A stretch of DNA of 29,589 nt from SCGC-AAA252-I15 sp043822165 (GTDB lineage Archaea > Altiarchaeota > Altiarchaeia > IMC4 > SCGC-AAA252-I15): positions 1 through 29,589 of the forward strand of contig JBDRCA010000051.1 in NCBI GenBank assembly GCA_043822165.1, given 5' to 3'. The position numbers and the translations under genes are program-made. This document shows, piece by piece, positions 15,833 through 23,264 of the stretch (positions within the stretch are counted from its first letter, which is position 1; each line of letters starts with the position of its first letter). A model generated the notes under the pieces. The model worked only from the letters and a program-made list of their open reading frames with translations, was not told the DNA's origin and made no database searches.

Positions 15833-17335
15833 TTAAGTCATGGACTTGAGTATTACGCCGCCGACTCTGACAGGCACCAATTGCTCTGACTGTTTTATGG
15901 CTTCCCTGAGTTTGTCCTCGATTTCAGCGTAAATCGTGTACAAGGGCTGGTTCACAGCCACCTTATCTCCAACTCCCACGTGCAGGTACACTCCAGCGCC
16001 CTTGTCTTTCGGGGCGCCTGCGGCCCGGGCGACACGGCATATAAGCTTTGAGTCTATGTGTTTGACGCGGCCCTTGGATTCCGACAGGACTTCGAAGGTA
16101 TTCTCCCCGACTTTGATGTCTGCGGCCTTAATCTTCGGGTCGCCGCCTTGAAGCCTGATTATCTCAGCCATCTTCTTCTTGGCTTTCCCGGACGACAGAA
16201 TCTTCTCCGCAAGCTTCCGGCCCTGGCCCTTGCTGACTTTCCCTGAAAGCTCTAGCAAGACTCCAGCCAAGTCTATGGACTTGTTGGCTAAGTCGACGGG
16301 GCCTTTGCCGTTCAAGACGTTTAAAACGTCTCTTGCCTCGAGGGCGGGCCCGATTCCGTTACCGATGGGGGCGCTCCCGTCCGTTACCAGGCATTCTGTC
16401 TCGATGTCGAGTCTCTTGCCTAGTTCAATGAATTTTTTGGCGAGGCTGTTGGCCTTCTCCATGTCCTCGATTTTGCTGCCCTTGCCTACGGGAATGTCTA
16501 TCACAAGGTAGTCTGAGTCAACGGACTTTTTCTTTGCCATGACGGAAGCCAGCACTTGTCCTTCAGGGTCGATGGACAAGGCGTATTCCGCACGTATTAT
16601 CTTGTCGTCTGCGGGAGCAAGGTTGACTGACCCGCCCCATACGATGCAGCCGCCTGCTTTCGCCACTATTTCCTTTAGCTGGTCTATGTTGAATTCGACG
16701 TTGGCTAAAACCTCCATGGTGTCTGCGGTGCCTGCGGGCGAGGTTATCGCGCGCGAGCTCGTCTTCGGGATGGTCAATCCCGCAGCCGCGATTATGGGCA
16801 CTATTATCATGGTGGTGCGGTTTCCCGCGACTCCGCCGATGCAGTGTTTGTCTACGGTGTCGTCTCCGAAGTCGTGGTATTCCCCTGTCTCCACCATCGC
16901 GGAAGTCAAGGCAACGACTTCGTCCATGCAGTAGCCGTTGATGTAGGATGCCGTCACCAGGGCTGAGAGCTCTATGTCTGACAGGTTGTTGTCCACGATG
17001 TCTTGTATTATGGTCCTTATCTCGTGACCGTGCAAGACTTCTCCCGAAATCTTCTTTTTTATGAATTCCACTGACTTGGGCCGGGAAGTGGCTTGGAGCT
17101 CGACTACGTCCCCGTCTTTCACGCTGAGAAGCTCTTTTACTTCCTCGAATATGCCTATTTCTCCGGCGCCTACCAGGGATGTTGTCGTGTCGACGATGGC
17201 GGTCACGGTGTTCCCGTCTTTTTTGATTTTGATCCGGTCTGAGACGTGGATTCCCATGTCTTCGACGTCCTCGTTGTTCAAGACTACTATGGGTTTTCCG
17301 GTTTCTATCTCGTACAAGCGGACTCTGGACTTCAT
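15833..17335 (-). CDS. deoA: AMP phosphorylase
   Basis: Converts AMP and phosphate to adenine and ribose 1,5-bisphosphate, the first step of the archaeal AMP salvage route that ends in form III RuBisCO. The 500-aa length includes the archaeal N-terminal extension of about 80 residues (VRLYEIETGKPIVVLNNED) absent from bacterial thymidine phosphorylase. Typical segments are HGHEIRTIIQDIVDNNLSD, DKHCIGGVAGNRTTM, the phosphate-site PKTSSRAITSPAGTADTMEV, CIVWGGSVNLAPADD, and the C-terminal GAGVYLHVGVGDKV domain. Neither the isomerase nor RuBisCO is in this window, so the route cannot be completed here. A TATA-like box lies 32 bases before the ATG. Confidence 0.94.
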   Translation of the reverse strand: MKSRVRLYEIETGKPIVVLNNEDVEDMGIHVSDRIKIKKDGNTVTAIVDTTTSLVGAGEIGIFEEVKELLSVKDGDVVELQATSRPKSVEFIKKKISGEVLHGHEIRTIIQDIVDNNLSDIELSALVTASYINGYCMDEVVALTSAMVETGEYHDFGDDTVDKHCIGGVAGNRTTMIIVPIIAAAGLTIPKTSSRAITSPAGTADTMEVLANVEFNIDQLKEIVAKAGGCIVWGGSVNLAPADDKIIRAEYALSIDPEGQVLASVMAKKKSVDSDYLVIDIPVGKGSKIEDMEKANSLAKKFIELGKRLDIETECLVTDGSAPIGNGIGPALEARDVLNVLNGKGPVDLANKSIDLAGVLLELSGKVSKGQGRKLAEKILSSGKAKKKMAEIIRLQGGDPKIKAADIKVGENTFEVLSESKGRVKHIDSKLICRVARAAGAPKDKGAGVYLHVGVGDKVAVNQPLYTIYAEIEDKLREAIKQSEQLVPVRVGGVILKSMT

Positions 17336-17361
17336 GGTCTGACAATAAAGATGAGAATACG

Positions 17362-17375
17362 TGAATAAATACTTC
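17362..17375 (-). promoter_or_regulatory. TATA-like promoter of AMP phosphorylase
   Basis: Minus-strand AAGTATTTATTCA, centred about 32 bases before ATG 17335, with no Shine-Dalgarno site in between. It sits in the short gap after the nurA stop, giving deoA its own promoter. Confidence 0.45.
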
Positions 17376-17380
17376 CAGGC

Positions 17381-18373
17381 CTATATCGTGCGCCTTGCCC
17401 GGTACATGCCTTCGAGATTGTTACTAAGCGCGAACTCCTCCAGTATCCCGTTGACCTTGACTCTCCTGGTCAGGTAGTCCGCAATCCTCATGGGATAAAC
17501 CTGTGGGTGCAGTAAATCATCTTCAAGGGCCCAGGCACCCACGAGGCTTGCTAAATCCTCCTCGAAGCCCCCGTATGAAAACTCCCACCGCACCGTGAAA
17601 GGAACGCTTCGCTCCCCCGGAGCATAGCATACTTTTTTGGCGGGAAGCTTAACGTAGACTGTGTTGATTCCGTCTTCCTTTTTTACGATGTATTCGAGGG
17701 GCTTTAAGGCGAGGTCGAACAAGTGAAGGTTCGTGATTTCAAGCCCGATGGCTGAAGACACGTCCGTTGCGTGAGAGTCCTCGACCATGGAGGCGGCCTT
17801 TAGAGCGCACAAGTCATCGTAAGCCTTGGATGCCGCAGCATGCTCTGGATAATCCTTGGACGAGGAAAGCTCTTTTTTGATGGTGGACAGGCTCCCGTCC
17901 ACTATCAGGTAGTCTGCATCCCCGATGCTTGCCTTTGACGAGGCGAGCAATGAGAGTTCAGCGTCGAGGCGGATAAGGTTTACTCTGGCGTCAACGTCGG
18001 AGTATGGTTTCATGGCGCCGACGTCTATTATGGACTCGTATGAGAGCTTGTCATAGTTTATCGTTCCCTGGCCCACCAGGAAGTCCTGTTTCGGCGACTC
18101 CGAGTAGGCGGCGTGAAGGCATACGCAGTGGACACAGTAAATGCTGTGGTATCTGGCGTCGAGTCTCCCGTACGAGGAGTCAGCGCACAAAAAAGACTTC
18201 CCCTCCCCAGGCGGCACACACTCGGTCTGCATTATTTCGAACCCGCCCGAGGAAAGCATGCTTCTCAGCGACGAAGCATCGACTTTGACGTGGGAGAGCT
18301 CCCCTGAAAGAGACGCAAGCCTCTCAGACAGGGAATCGAATTCAAGCTTGAACTCGGGGGTCAGCGGCCTCAT
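17381..18373 (-). CDS. nurA: NurA-domain nuclease
   Basis: NurA is a 5'-3' nuclease that, with the HerA translocase, resects DNA ends. Visible motifs: the first metal-binding aspartate in FLCADSSYGR (D65), the second in YLIVDGSLSTIKKEL (D159), the segment SMVEDSHATDVSSAIG (about 196-210), and the C-terminal HPQVYPMRIADYLTRR (289-304) typical of the fold. At 330 aa the length is normal. An unusual cysteine cluster (CVHCVC, about 80-85) is present. Its partner herA is not adjacent; instead it follows a KaiC-like ATPase and a CheF-like protein, with its ATG overlapping the preceding stop (ATGA). So in this lineage it may act with, or be regulated by, that pair. Confidence 0.75.
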   Translation of the reverse strand: MRPLTPEFKLEFDSLSERLASLSGELSHVKVDASSLRSMLSSGGFEIMQTECVPPGEGKSFLCADSSYGRLDARYHSIYCVHCVCLHAAYSESPKQDFLVGQGTINYDKLSYESIIDVGAMKPYSDVDARVNLIRLDAELSLLASSKASIGDADYLIVDGSLSTIKKELSSSKDYPEHAAASKAYDDLCALKAASMVEDSHATDVSSAIGLEITNLHLFDLALKPLEYIVKKEDGINTVYVKLPAKKVCYAPGERSVPFTVRWEFSYGGFEEDLASLVGAWALEDDLLHPQVYPMRIADYLTRRVKVNGILEEFALSNNLEGMYRARRTI

Positions 18374-19299
18374 GTATATCGCTCGTGAATAACCCGCGAT
18401 AAGGAGTTTATGCCGTATGAGGTGAGCTCATAGTCCTTGGTGATGTAGTCTATCTGCCGAAGCCTGGCAAGCGCTAATGCAAGGGATTTTTTGTCCACGT
18501 CCCCGTGGCTAAGAAGAGTGGTTAACGGCTGCTTCCTGTCCAATACAACCAGGATCTTCTTTTCAATGGATGTTAAACCCTTAGTCTCGATCCTCGCCCT
18601 CGACACAATCCTGTTGAACTCTGATAAAACATCCGGCGGACCCTCATACATGAATGCTGCGATACCGAGCGTCGACTTGTAGTCTATCATCCTAACGCTC
18701 CTCGAGGAATACTTCAGGGAAACATCAGAGTAAACTTCCCTGCCGACGGTCAAGATATCCGACATCGCAATCTCCGACTTAGACGACCCGGACTCTATTA
18801 TAAGCCTCTTGCTGGTAACCAGAATAGCTCCCTTACTCCACCTGCCCTGGCCGACAACGCCGAAGAAAGTCTTGAAGACCCAACTCTTCGAAAGCGTGCT
18901 CTGCAGCATGAACTCCAGCTCGAACTTTGAAAGCGGCACCTCCATGTTCAATTCCGTGGTCTCGTCTTGGTGCTCGATGATTACGGGATGAATCTTGGCG
19001 CGAAGATTAATCCACGTCTTCGCCACCCCGTACTTGTCCTCCAACGCCCCGACCATGCCCAGAAACAACTTGCAGAACTGCTCCCTGGCCTGCGCAGGCA
19101 CGTCCCCGTCAACTTCAAGCAAACCCTTGGAAGTCTCGCGAATCCTTATCTTGTATTTTCCCTCCAAGGGCTCGGAAAGCTCCCGCGCTCTCTTCAAGAC
19201 AATATCCCTGTTTTCAGGATGCTTCAGGCTCTCAATCAAGGTGTTTATCAACCCGAGGTAAATCAAGACCCCCGTGTCTATGCCTTTTGATTTCGCCAT
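18370..19299 (-). CDS. CheF-like protein: N-terminal domain, PH-like domain, winged helix
   Basis: About 309 aa from ATG 19299, which leaves one base after the kaiC-like stop; a TTG at 19308 is the alternative start. Three parts are seen: an alpha/beta N-terminal domain of about 120 residues (VLIYLGLINTLIESLKHPEN...), a PH/GRAM-like beta domain (about 140-235, GAILVTSKRLIIESGSSKSEIAMSDI) and a C-terminal winged helix (about 240-309, LTSIEKKILVVLDRKQPL...). The last two match the layout of archaeal taxis adaptor CheF (DUF439), which links CheY signalling to the archaellum. No archaellum or Che gene is nearby, so here it may be a general regulator or adaptor for the KaiC-like ATPase. The assignment is by architecture. 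Confidence 0.5.
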   Translation of the reverse strand: MAKSKGIDTGVLIYLGLINTLIESLKHPENRDIVLKRARELSEPLEGKYKIRIRETSKGLLEVDGDVPAQAREQFCKLFLGMVGALEDKYGVAKTWINLRAKIHPVIIEHQDETTELNMEVPLSKFELEFMLQSTLSKSWVFKTFFGVVGQGRWSKGAILVTSKRLIIESGSSKSEIAMSDILTVGREVYSDVSLKYSSRSVRMIDYKSTLGIAAFMYEGPPDVLSEFNRIVSRARIETKGLTSIEKKILVVLDRKQPLTTLLSHGDVDKKSLALALARLRQIDYITKDYELTSYGINSLSRVIHERYT

Positions 19300-19300
19300 C

Positions 19301-19996
19301 TCACTCAATCTTGCTGATGATGCCGGTCTTAGAGGATATGAGGATTCCGTCCTTGTCTATGACAAACGGGAACATGCTCAAAGAATGATTAGTATCCCTC
19401 ATCTTCAGGACCTCCAAAACCCTGATTCTGTCGTTTTTCCTCGGGAGAAGATAAAGATTGATGACTCCGTCGGACGCGAACTCCTCCAGCGTATAGCGTG
19501 CATCCTCCCTGTGGGCGTAAGACTTCTCGGCAGTCACAACGGTCGTGCAATTCAAGGAACTCAAGAACTCGTACAACTCAATGAGATTATTCCTGTAAGC
19601 ATCCTCATGCCTGAAATAAAGGCTCAAAAGCGTCAGACTGTCGATTACAACACGCTCGATGCCGTGCTCCTCGACGTAGGCGCCGATAATCGACGTCATG
19701 TTGTCGAAGTCATTCCTCTGAATCCTCGTAATAATCAGGTTCTTGTTCAAATGCTTGTCCCAATCCCAGTCAAACAAAATCTTCGCACTCTCCACAACCC
19801 TCTCAGGAGAAAGTTCAAGGGACACGAACAAACCCTTCTGGTTGAACATTTCCGCTCCCTTATACAAGAACTCGTAAGACATGATAGTCTTACCCGTACC
19901 TGGGCCGCCGGTCACCAAAACGTGCCGGTTTTTAATCAATCCTCCATTCAAAACTTCATCAAGACCTTGAATGCCCGTTGGAACCCTTTCTGCCAT
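19301..19996 (-). CDS. Single-domain KaiC-like RecA-fold ATPase
   Basis: Start taken at ATG 19996 (MAERVPTGIQGLDEVLNGG), the exact family beginning; a longer frame to 20032 would cover the promoter. The product is 231 aa, one KaiC domain. Walker A is GGPGTGKT (30-37), Walker B is ERVVIDSLTLLS, and the C-terminal RVLEVLKMRDTNHS matches the family. The catalytic region reads SLELSPE where KaiC usually has two adjacent glutamates, so the second is missing. Such proteins act as ATP-driven switches or recombinase-like scaffolds; ArlH is a relative. It heads an operon with the CheF-like gene (1 base apart) and nurA. Confidence 0.85.
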   Translation of the reverse strand: MAERVPTGIQGLDEVLNGGLIKNRHVLVTGGPGTGKTIMSYEFLYKGAEMFNQKGLFVSLELSPERVVESAKILFDWDWDKHLNKNLIITRIQRNDFDNMTSIIGAYVEEHGIERVVIDSLTLLSLYFRHEDAYRNNLIELYEFLSSLNCTTVVTAEKSYAHREDARYTLEEFASDGVINLYLLPRKNDRIRVLEVLKMRDTNHSLSMFPFVIDKDGILISSKTGIISKIE

Positions 19997-20010
19997 AAAT
20001 ACCACGCCCT

Positions 20011-20025
20011 CAAATTTTTTATACA
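20011..20025 (-). promoter_or_regulatory. TATA-like promoter of the KaiC-like operon
   Basis: Minus-strand CTGTATAAAAAATTT lies about 20-28 bases upstream of ATG 19996. It would be inside the coding region if the longer start were used, which is the main reason for choosing the shorter one. Confidence 0.55.
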
Positions 20026-20063
20026 GTAGCAATTAGATTACACAATTAAATAAATACCCTGAA

Positions 20064-20360
20064 ATGGACCCGCAAAAAATATACGCCCTAGTACGAAAAA
20101 TACCCTCCGGAAAAGTCTCGACCTACCAGGAGCTTGCCAAAGCAGCCGGCGAACCCAAAGCAGCCCGCGCGGTCGGCAAGATACTATCCAAAAACCCGGA
20201 CTTAATCAAGACGCCCTGCCACCGCATAGTACGTTCAGACGGCATAGTCGGAGGATACGCGGGCGGCGAAAAAGAAAAAATTCGTTTACTCGAAAAAGAA
20301 GGATTAACCGTGATTACGGGAAAAATATTGGCTTTCCAGGAAAAAAAATTCCAATACTAA
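20064..20360 (+). CDS. ogt: O6-methylguanine-DNA methyltransferase, short form
   Basis: Suicide repair protein that moves the methyl group of O6-methylguanine to its own cysteine. The 98 residues cover only the conserved C-terminal DNA-binding domain: VSTYQELAKAAG (helix-turn-helix), AARAVGKIL (arginine finger) and the active site TPCHRIV with C52, then GGYAGG. The N-terminal domain of full-length Ogt is missing, as in other short archaeal and bacterial forms. Because the cysteine is kept, this is not an alkyltransferase-like (ATL) protein. It diverges from the KaiC-like gene and converges on the tRNA gene with 10 bases between. Confidence 0.9.
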   Translation: MDPQKIYALVRKIPSGKVSTYQELAKAAGEPKAARAVGKILSKNPDLIKTPCHRIVRSDGIVGGYAGGEKEKIRLLEKEGLTVITGKILAFQEKKFQY

Positions 20361-20370
20361 ACTAAGCAAT

Positions 20371-20523
20371 CGGACCCGTTGGGATTCGAACCCAAGTCCC
20401 GAGGTTTCCCCGAGCATTTTTCCTCACCTTTTTCTTTTTGGGGTGAAGCACTTTTTCTTTTTCTGCAAAAAGAAAAAGGGCTCGCCGAAGCCCCGGAGGA
20501 TATCCAGGCTACCCTACGGGCCC
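20371..20523 (-). tRNA. trnR-UCG: tRNA-Arg (anticodon UCG) with a 79-nt intron
   Basis: Hand-folded. The acceptor stem GGGCCCG (20523-20517) pairs with CGGGTCC, with G73 at 20371 and no encoded CCA. D arm: G10-G12 pair with T25-C23, with a U13.U22 mismatch. Anticodon stem CGGGG/CCTCG, loop CTTCGG before the intron and A38 after it. Variable loop GGAC; T arm TTGGG-TTCGAAT-CCCAA. The anticodon is T34 C35 G36 at 20488-20486. The intron lies between positions 37 and 38, the classic archaeal site. The exon/intron junction forms a textbook bulge-helix-bulge: central helix CTTC/GGGG, bulges GG^C and AA^A, then intron helix GAGC/GCTC. The mature tRNA is 74 nt without CCA. Confidence 0.9.
20406..20484 (-). 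other. tRNA-Arg intron, 79 nt, with internal repeats
   Basis: Removed by the tRNA splicing endonuclease. It holds a perfect 12-bp hairpin (20451-20478) of the form CTTTTTCTTTTT-GCAG-AAAAAGAAAAAG and a second stem CTTCACC/GGTGAGG whose loop holds another AAAAAGAAAAA tract. The same 12-mer thus occurs three times, twice in direct and once in inverted orientation. Confidence 0.85.
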
Positions 20524-20587
20524 ATTTTTTTGGTTTGGAGTATGTTTTACTCTTTTTTTCAATAAATACACGTTTATGAGTCCTGGT

Positions 20588-22597
20588 TCATCCCTGTGGT
20601 ATGGTGAAGTCTCGTATGTCCAGGCGTCGCACCAGCCAGTCTACTGTGATTTCTTTTCCGGCTTCCATGGCTTCCGGTGGCAGTGCGTTTATGGTTTTGC
20701 CCTTCTTGCCTGGTTCGTCGCTGATAAAAAGTATTATCGGGGGAACAGGCCCGTCTCCTCTTAGTAGTGCTGCAAGCCTGAGCTTTGACGCTTCATTATC
20801 CACTGTTTCCTCGAATTCATCGTCTCGAAGCTGTCTTACGACTTCCGGGCCCTCTTGTAGGGCGGTTTCCAGGCTTATGTGGTTGGAGGGTGTGATTTTG
20901 AGTTTAACTCCCTTTAGTTTCGGGTCCCCGCTTTCCCGTCCAAGGTCTAGGACGCCGTTTGAGGCAAGAAACCATGCGTTGAAGTCGGAAAGATGCGCTC
21001 TCGCATCATCCTGTTGTGTCCCCGGCAAGCTGCCGACTAAATGTTCGCCGACCCGCGTCAGCTGCCTGCTCATGAAGTCTCTTAGCGCGGGGTTGGCGTC
21101 TTCGAATCCTTCGCCGGGTTGGGTGAACCTGCCTTTCGTGTCGATGAAGTTGGCGGGCAATACGACGCTTCCAGCGGGAATCCCGCCGCGGGCTCCCGCA
21201 AGGCTTCCGGCAGTGCCCACAAAGATTATGTCTCCGGCACCCATGTCCGCGAGCACGTTGTAGACGTCTATCGACAGGTTTCCGAAGGGTATGCCCATGT
21301 ACGTTAAGTTGTGGCTTTCCGCGTTGCTTGATTTGTAGACGAGGTTTCTCGTAGGCAGCGCCGGGTTCGCGATTTTTTGTTTCGGGCTTGGCGGAACCTC
21401 AAGCCGGGGGAATCCTTCTATGCCCCCGAAACTCCTGAGCTCTCTTACGTCTTCTATGACGTAGTTGGCCCAGAGGGCGTTAACCCAGTTGCCCATGACC
21501 GCCCTGTTGGCAGGACACCCGTCGTCTTCGCGTTCAGCCTCCTTAAAGAGCCGCTTCACCTGCGGCTTTTTCAGAAGCTCCGTCAACTTGGCGCTCAAGT
21601 GCGCGGGCTGCTCCTCGAGCATTCCGAGCATGGCTTCGTGTATGCTTTCCCCTGGTTTACTGACTTTTCTCCCGAAATCCAGCACTTCCTGAAACATGCA
21701 TGCCGTCCTCCACCTGTCTATGAGGTGGGGTGCAAGCAGTCTTCCGCCGATTATGGCGGTCTCCAAGGGTGAAGTCTTTGCGTCCCTGCCTTCGATTGGC
21801 TCGATTTGCCTGAATGCTGCTTCGATGGTTTCCCTGTATTCTCTGTGGTGGTCTACGATGAGGACCTGGGATTCTCCGTCTATGACTCTTTCGTTTTCGC
21901 CTCCGTTGTTGTTTGCAAGAAGCGCCATAAGGTTCGCTTGATAGTGTATGAGGGGGTCTCCGATGTTGGTTCCTTCGACGCGCATATCCTCAGGATTTGA
22001 ACCGTGTATCCTGCTGCCTGCGTAAAGGTTGGGCACGACGAAGGCGTATTGGCCGTCGTCTTTCTTGGCTATGAGGATGTCCAACGGCCCCTTCTCCGTT
22101 CTCCCGACGAATATTCGCGAGTAGCCTCTCTCGGTTAAGAATCGTATCGCGTCCAACGGCGTTCCAGCGTGCAACTGCACCTGCGCCCCCCCTTTTATCA
22201 GCCTGCACGCTCCCTCGGAAAGCTTGGAGGAGATGTATTTCGCCTTGTCGAGTGCTGTCGCGTAGTTGGGGTCCATGATTGGAATTGTGGTTGGCACGGC
22301 AAGAAAGTCGTCTTCAACGGTCAAGGGGCGGTTTGCATCATCTGCGGGCGCTGACTCAAGAATCCTGGCAACATCAAGCTCTCTTAAGGAAGGAGTCTTT
22401 CCCTCTTTCCCATCGTACCACGGCAGCCCGTGGGATTCAATAAACGACCAGAATCTCGTGGAATTCGCATCCCTGATAGTTACCGGCGCCAAATCTATGG
22501 AATCAGGGACAGTCAAGTCTTCCGCGCCACGGCGCTCAGAGACGGCACCCCTGTTTATGGACTCGTCGACAAGCCGCGTCGTCTTCCTTCGGGGCAT
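20588..22597 (-). CDS. 669-aa protein with C-terminal nucleoside-phosphorylase-like domain
   Basis: The first 400 residues match nothing I recognise. They include alpha/beta stretches such as YSRIFVGRTEKGPLDILIAKKDDG and VLIVDHHREYRETIEAAF (about 245-262), and a helical region (290-390) ending in WVNALWANYVIEDVREL. Residues about 430-660 look like the PNP/UDP phosphorylase fold: YMGIPFGNLSIDVYNVLADMG, the phosphate/base-site IIFVGTAGSLAGARGGIPAG..VVLP (457-481), and late motifs VDNEASKL (599-606, where VxMExA is usual) and FISDEP (624-629). So it may cleave or sense a nucleoside or nucleotide. The N-terminal domain is too large for a simple salvage enzyme. TATA-like box about 28 bases before ATG 22597. 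It follows the HPr-like gene after a 131-base gap. Confidence 0.65.
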   Translation of the reverse strand: MPRRKTTRLVDESINRGAVSERRGAEDLTVPDSIDLAPVTIRDANSTRFWSFIESHGLPWYDGKEGKTPSLRELDVARILESAPADDANRPLTVEDDFLAVPTTIPIMDPNYATALDKAKYISSKLSEGACRLIKGGAQVQLHAGTPLDAIRFLTERGYSRIFVGRTEKGPLDILIAKKDDGQYAFVVPNLYAGSRIHGSNPEDMRVEGTNIGDPLIHYQANLMALLANNNGGENERVIDGESQVLIVDHHREYRETIEAAFRQIEPIEGRDAKTSPLETAIIGGRLLAPHLIDRWRTACMFQEVLDFGRKVSKPGESIHEAMLGMLEEQPAHLSAKLTELLKKPQVKRLFKEAEREDDGCPANRAVMGNWVNALWANYVIEDVRELRSFGGIEGFPRLEVPPSPKQKIANPALPTRNLVYKSSNAESHNLTYMGIPFGNLSIDVYNVLADMGAGDIIFVGTAGSLAGARGGIPAGSVVLPANFIDTKGRFTQPGEGFEDANPALRDFMSRQLTRVGEHLVGSLPGTQQDDARAHLSDFNAWFLASNGVLDLGRESGDPKLKGVKLKITPSNHISLETALQEGPEVVRQLRDDEFEETVDNEASKLRLAALLRGDGPVPPIILFISDEPGKKGKTINALPPEAMEAGKEITVDWLVRRLDIRDFTIPQG

Positions 22598-22616
22598 GAG
22601 AATATCTAGGGAGCCG

Positions 22617-22630
22617 ATTCTTAAATAGTT
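22617..22630 (-). promoter_or_regulatory. TATA-like promoter of the 669-aa gene
   Basis: Minus-strand AACTATTTAAGAAT, about 28 bases before ATG 22597, no Shine-Dalgarno site. This gives the gene its own promoter separate from ribD. Confidence 0.45.
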
Positions 22631-22684
22631 TCCATGGCCTGCATCTTTTTTTTCTTCCTCATCCTATAATACTCTACACCAGAA

Positions 22685-22704
22685 AGTCACTATCCCTGGT
22701 GACT
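22685..22704. repeat. Inverted repeat AGTCAC-8 nt-GTGACT
   Basis: Perfect 6-bp arms around an 8-base loop, between the stop of the HPr-like gene and the promoter of the 669-aa gene. It may be an operator or a weak transcript-end hairpin; the sequence after it on the minus strand is purine-rich rather than T-rich, so a terminator role is not favoured. Confidence 0.35.
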
Positions 22705-22728
22705 CAAACACTAAACCGGAGTGAACAC

Positions 22729-23259
22729 TTACCTACCCCATTCGATTATGGAGGCTAGCCTGTCCCATTTTTCAAGCGGTATCGGAAGCTCCAGTTCATA
22801 GTTGAAGCTTACGTCGCCGAGCATGTTGGCGAATACGAATCCTGCTTTATCGCGCCATTCTCCGCCAACACCTCCCTCCACTTTGACTTTTACTTTCGTA
22901 CCCTCCCTGAACTGGGCGAGCGCGCTCATGACTTCCATTCCAGTTGACATGTGGCTTAACTGTGCAGTGTCTTGCCCGTCTACACGGCACAGTCCCACGT
23001 TATAATGGACTTCACGGGGCAGGGTGGATTTGACTGCTGAAAGTGCGTGCTTGAAGTTAGCGGTCGGGGCGACGTGGATGCCGTAGGCAAGTTCTGCGGT
23101 GTATGTTGTCCCGTCGGGCCCGGATTCGGCGGAAACAGCCGGTGCAGCCTCATTAAACCTCTCAGAGTACCAGCCTTGGTATTCGCGCGCCCACGTGCTC
23201 TCTAACGGATCCACGCAGCCTGTCTTGCTCGCACCGGCCCTCCTTGTTTGACGCCTCAT
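22729..23259 (-). CDS. HPr-like domain protein, 176 aa
   Basis: Residues about 52-150 resemble the phosphocarrier HPr: AELAYGIHVAPTANFKHALS corresponds to the GLHARPA active-site segment with the histidine at 62, then RVDGQDTAQLSHMSTGMEVMSALAQFREGTKVKVKVEGG corresponds to the second helix, regulatory serine region and final strand. The arginine that normally follows the histidine two places later (GLHARPA) is alanine here, which may abolish normal phosphotransfer. HPr is usually about 85-90 aa; this has an extra 50 N-terminal residues and about 25 C-terminal ones. It starts 5 bases after the ribD stop, so it is probably co-transcribed with it. No EI or EII genes are in the window. Assignment by motif and pattern only. 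Confidence 0.5.
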   Translation of the reverse strand: MRRQTRRAGASKTGCVDPLESTWAREYQGWYSERFNEAAPAVSAESGPDGTTYTAELAYGIHVAPTANFKHALSAVKSTLPREVHYNVGLCRVDGQDTAQLSHMSTGMEVMSALAQFREGTKVKVKVEGGVGGEWRDKAGFVFANMLGDVSFNYELELPIPLEKWDRLASIIEWGR

Positions 23260-23264
23260 CTTTT

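Noticed and set aside
16563..17345. 260-codon minus-strand frame rich in Arg, His and Asp
   Set aside because: A shifted-frame shadow of the AMP phosphorylase gene with the skewed composition typical of GC-rich out-of-frame reading.
19274..20029. 251-codon plus-strand frame
   Set aside because: Antisense to the KaiC-like gene, which has full Walker motifs; no motif in this frame.
19996..20032. Longer start for the KaiC-like gene at 20032
   Set aside because: The extra 12 residues are not family-like and the region contains the TATA-like box.
20428..20478. Three copies of a 12-mer that could suggest a repeat array
   Set aside because: Copies are inside a 79-nt tRNA intron, in mixed orientation and without spacers; not CRISPR. 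I saw no CRISPR array elsewhere.
20379..20579. 66-codon plus-strand frame
   Set aside because: Covers the intron-containing tRNA-Arg gene on the other strand; the tRNA explains the sequence.
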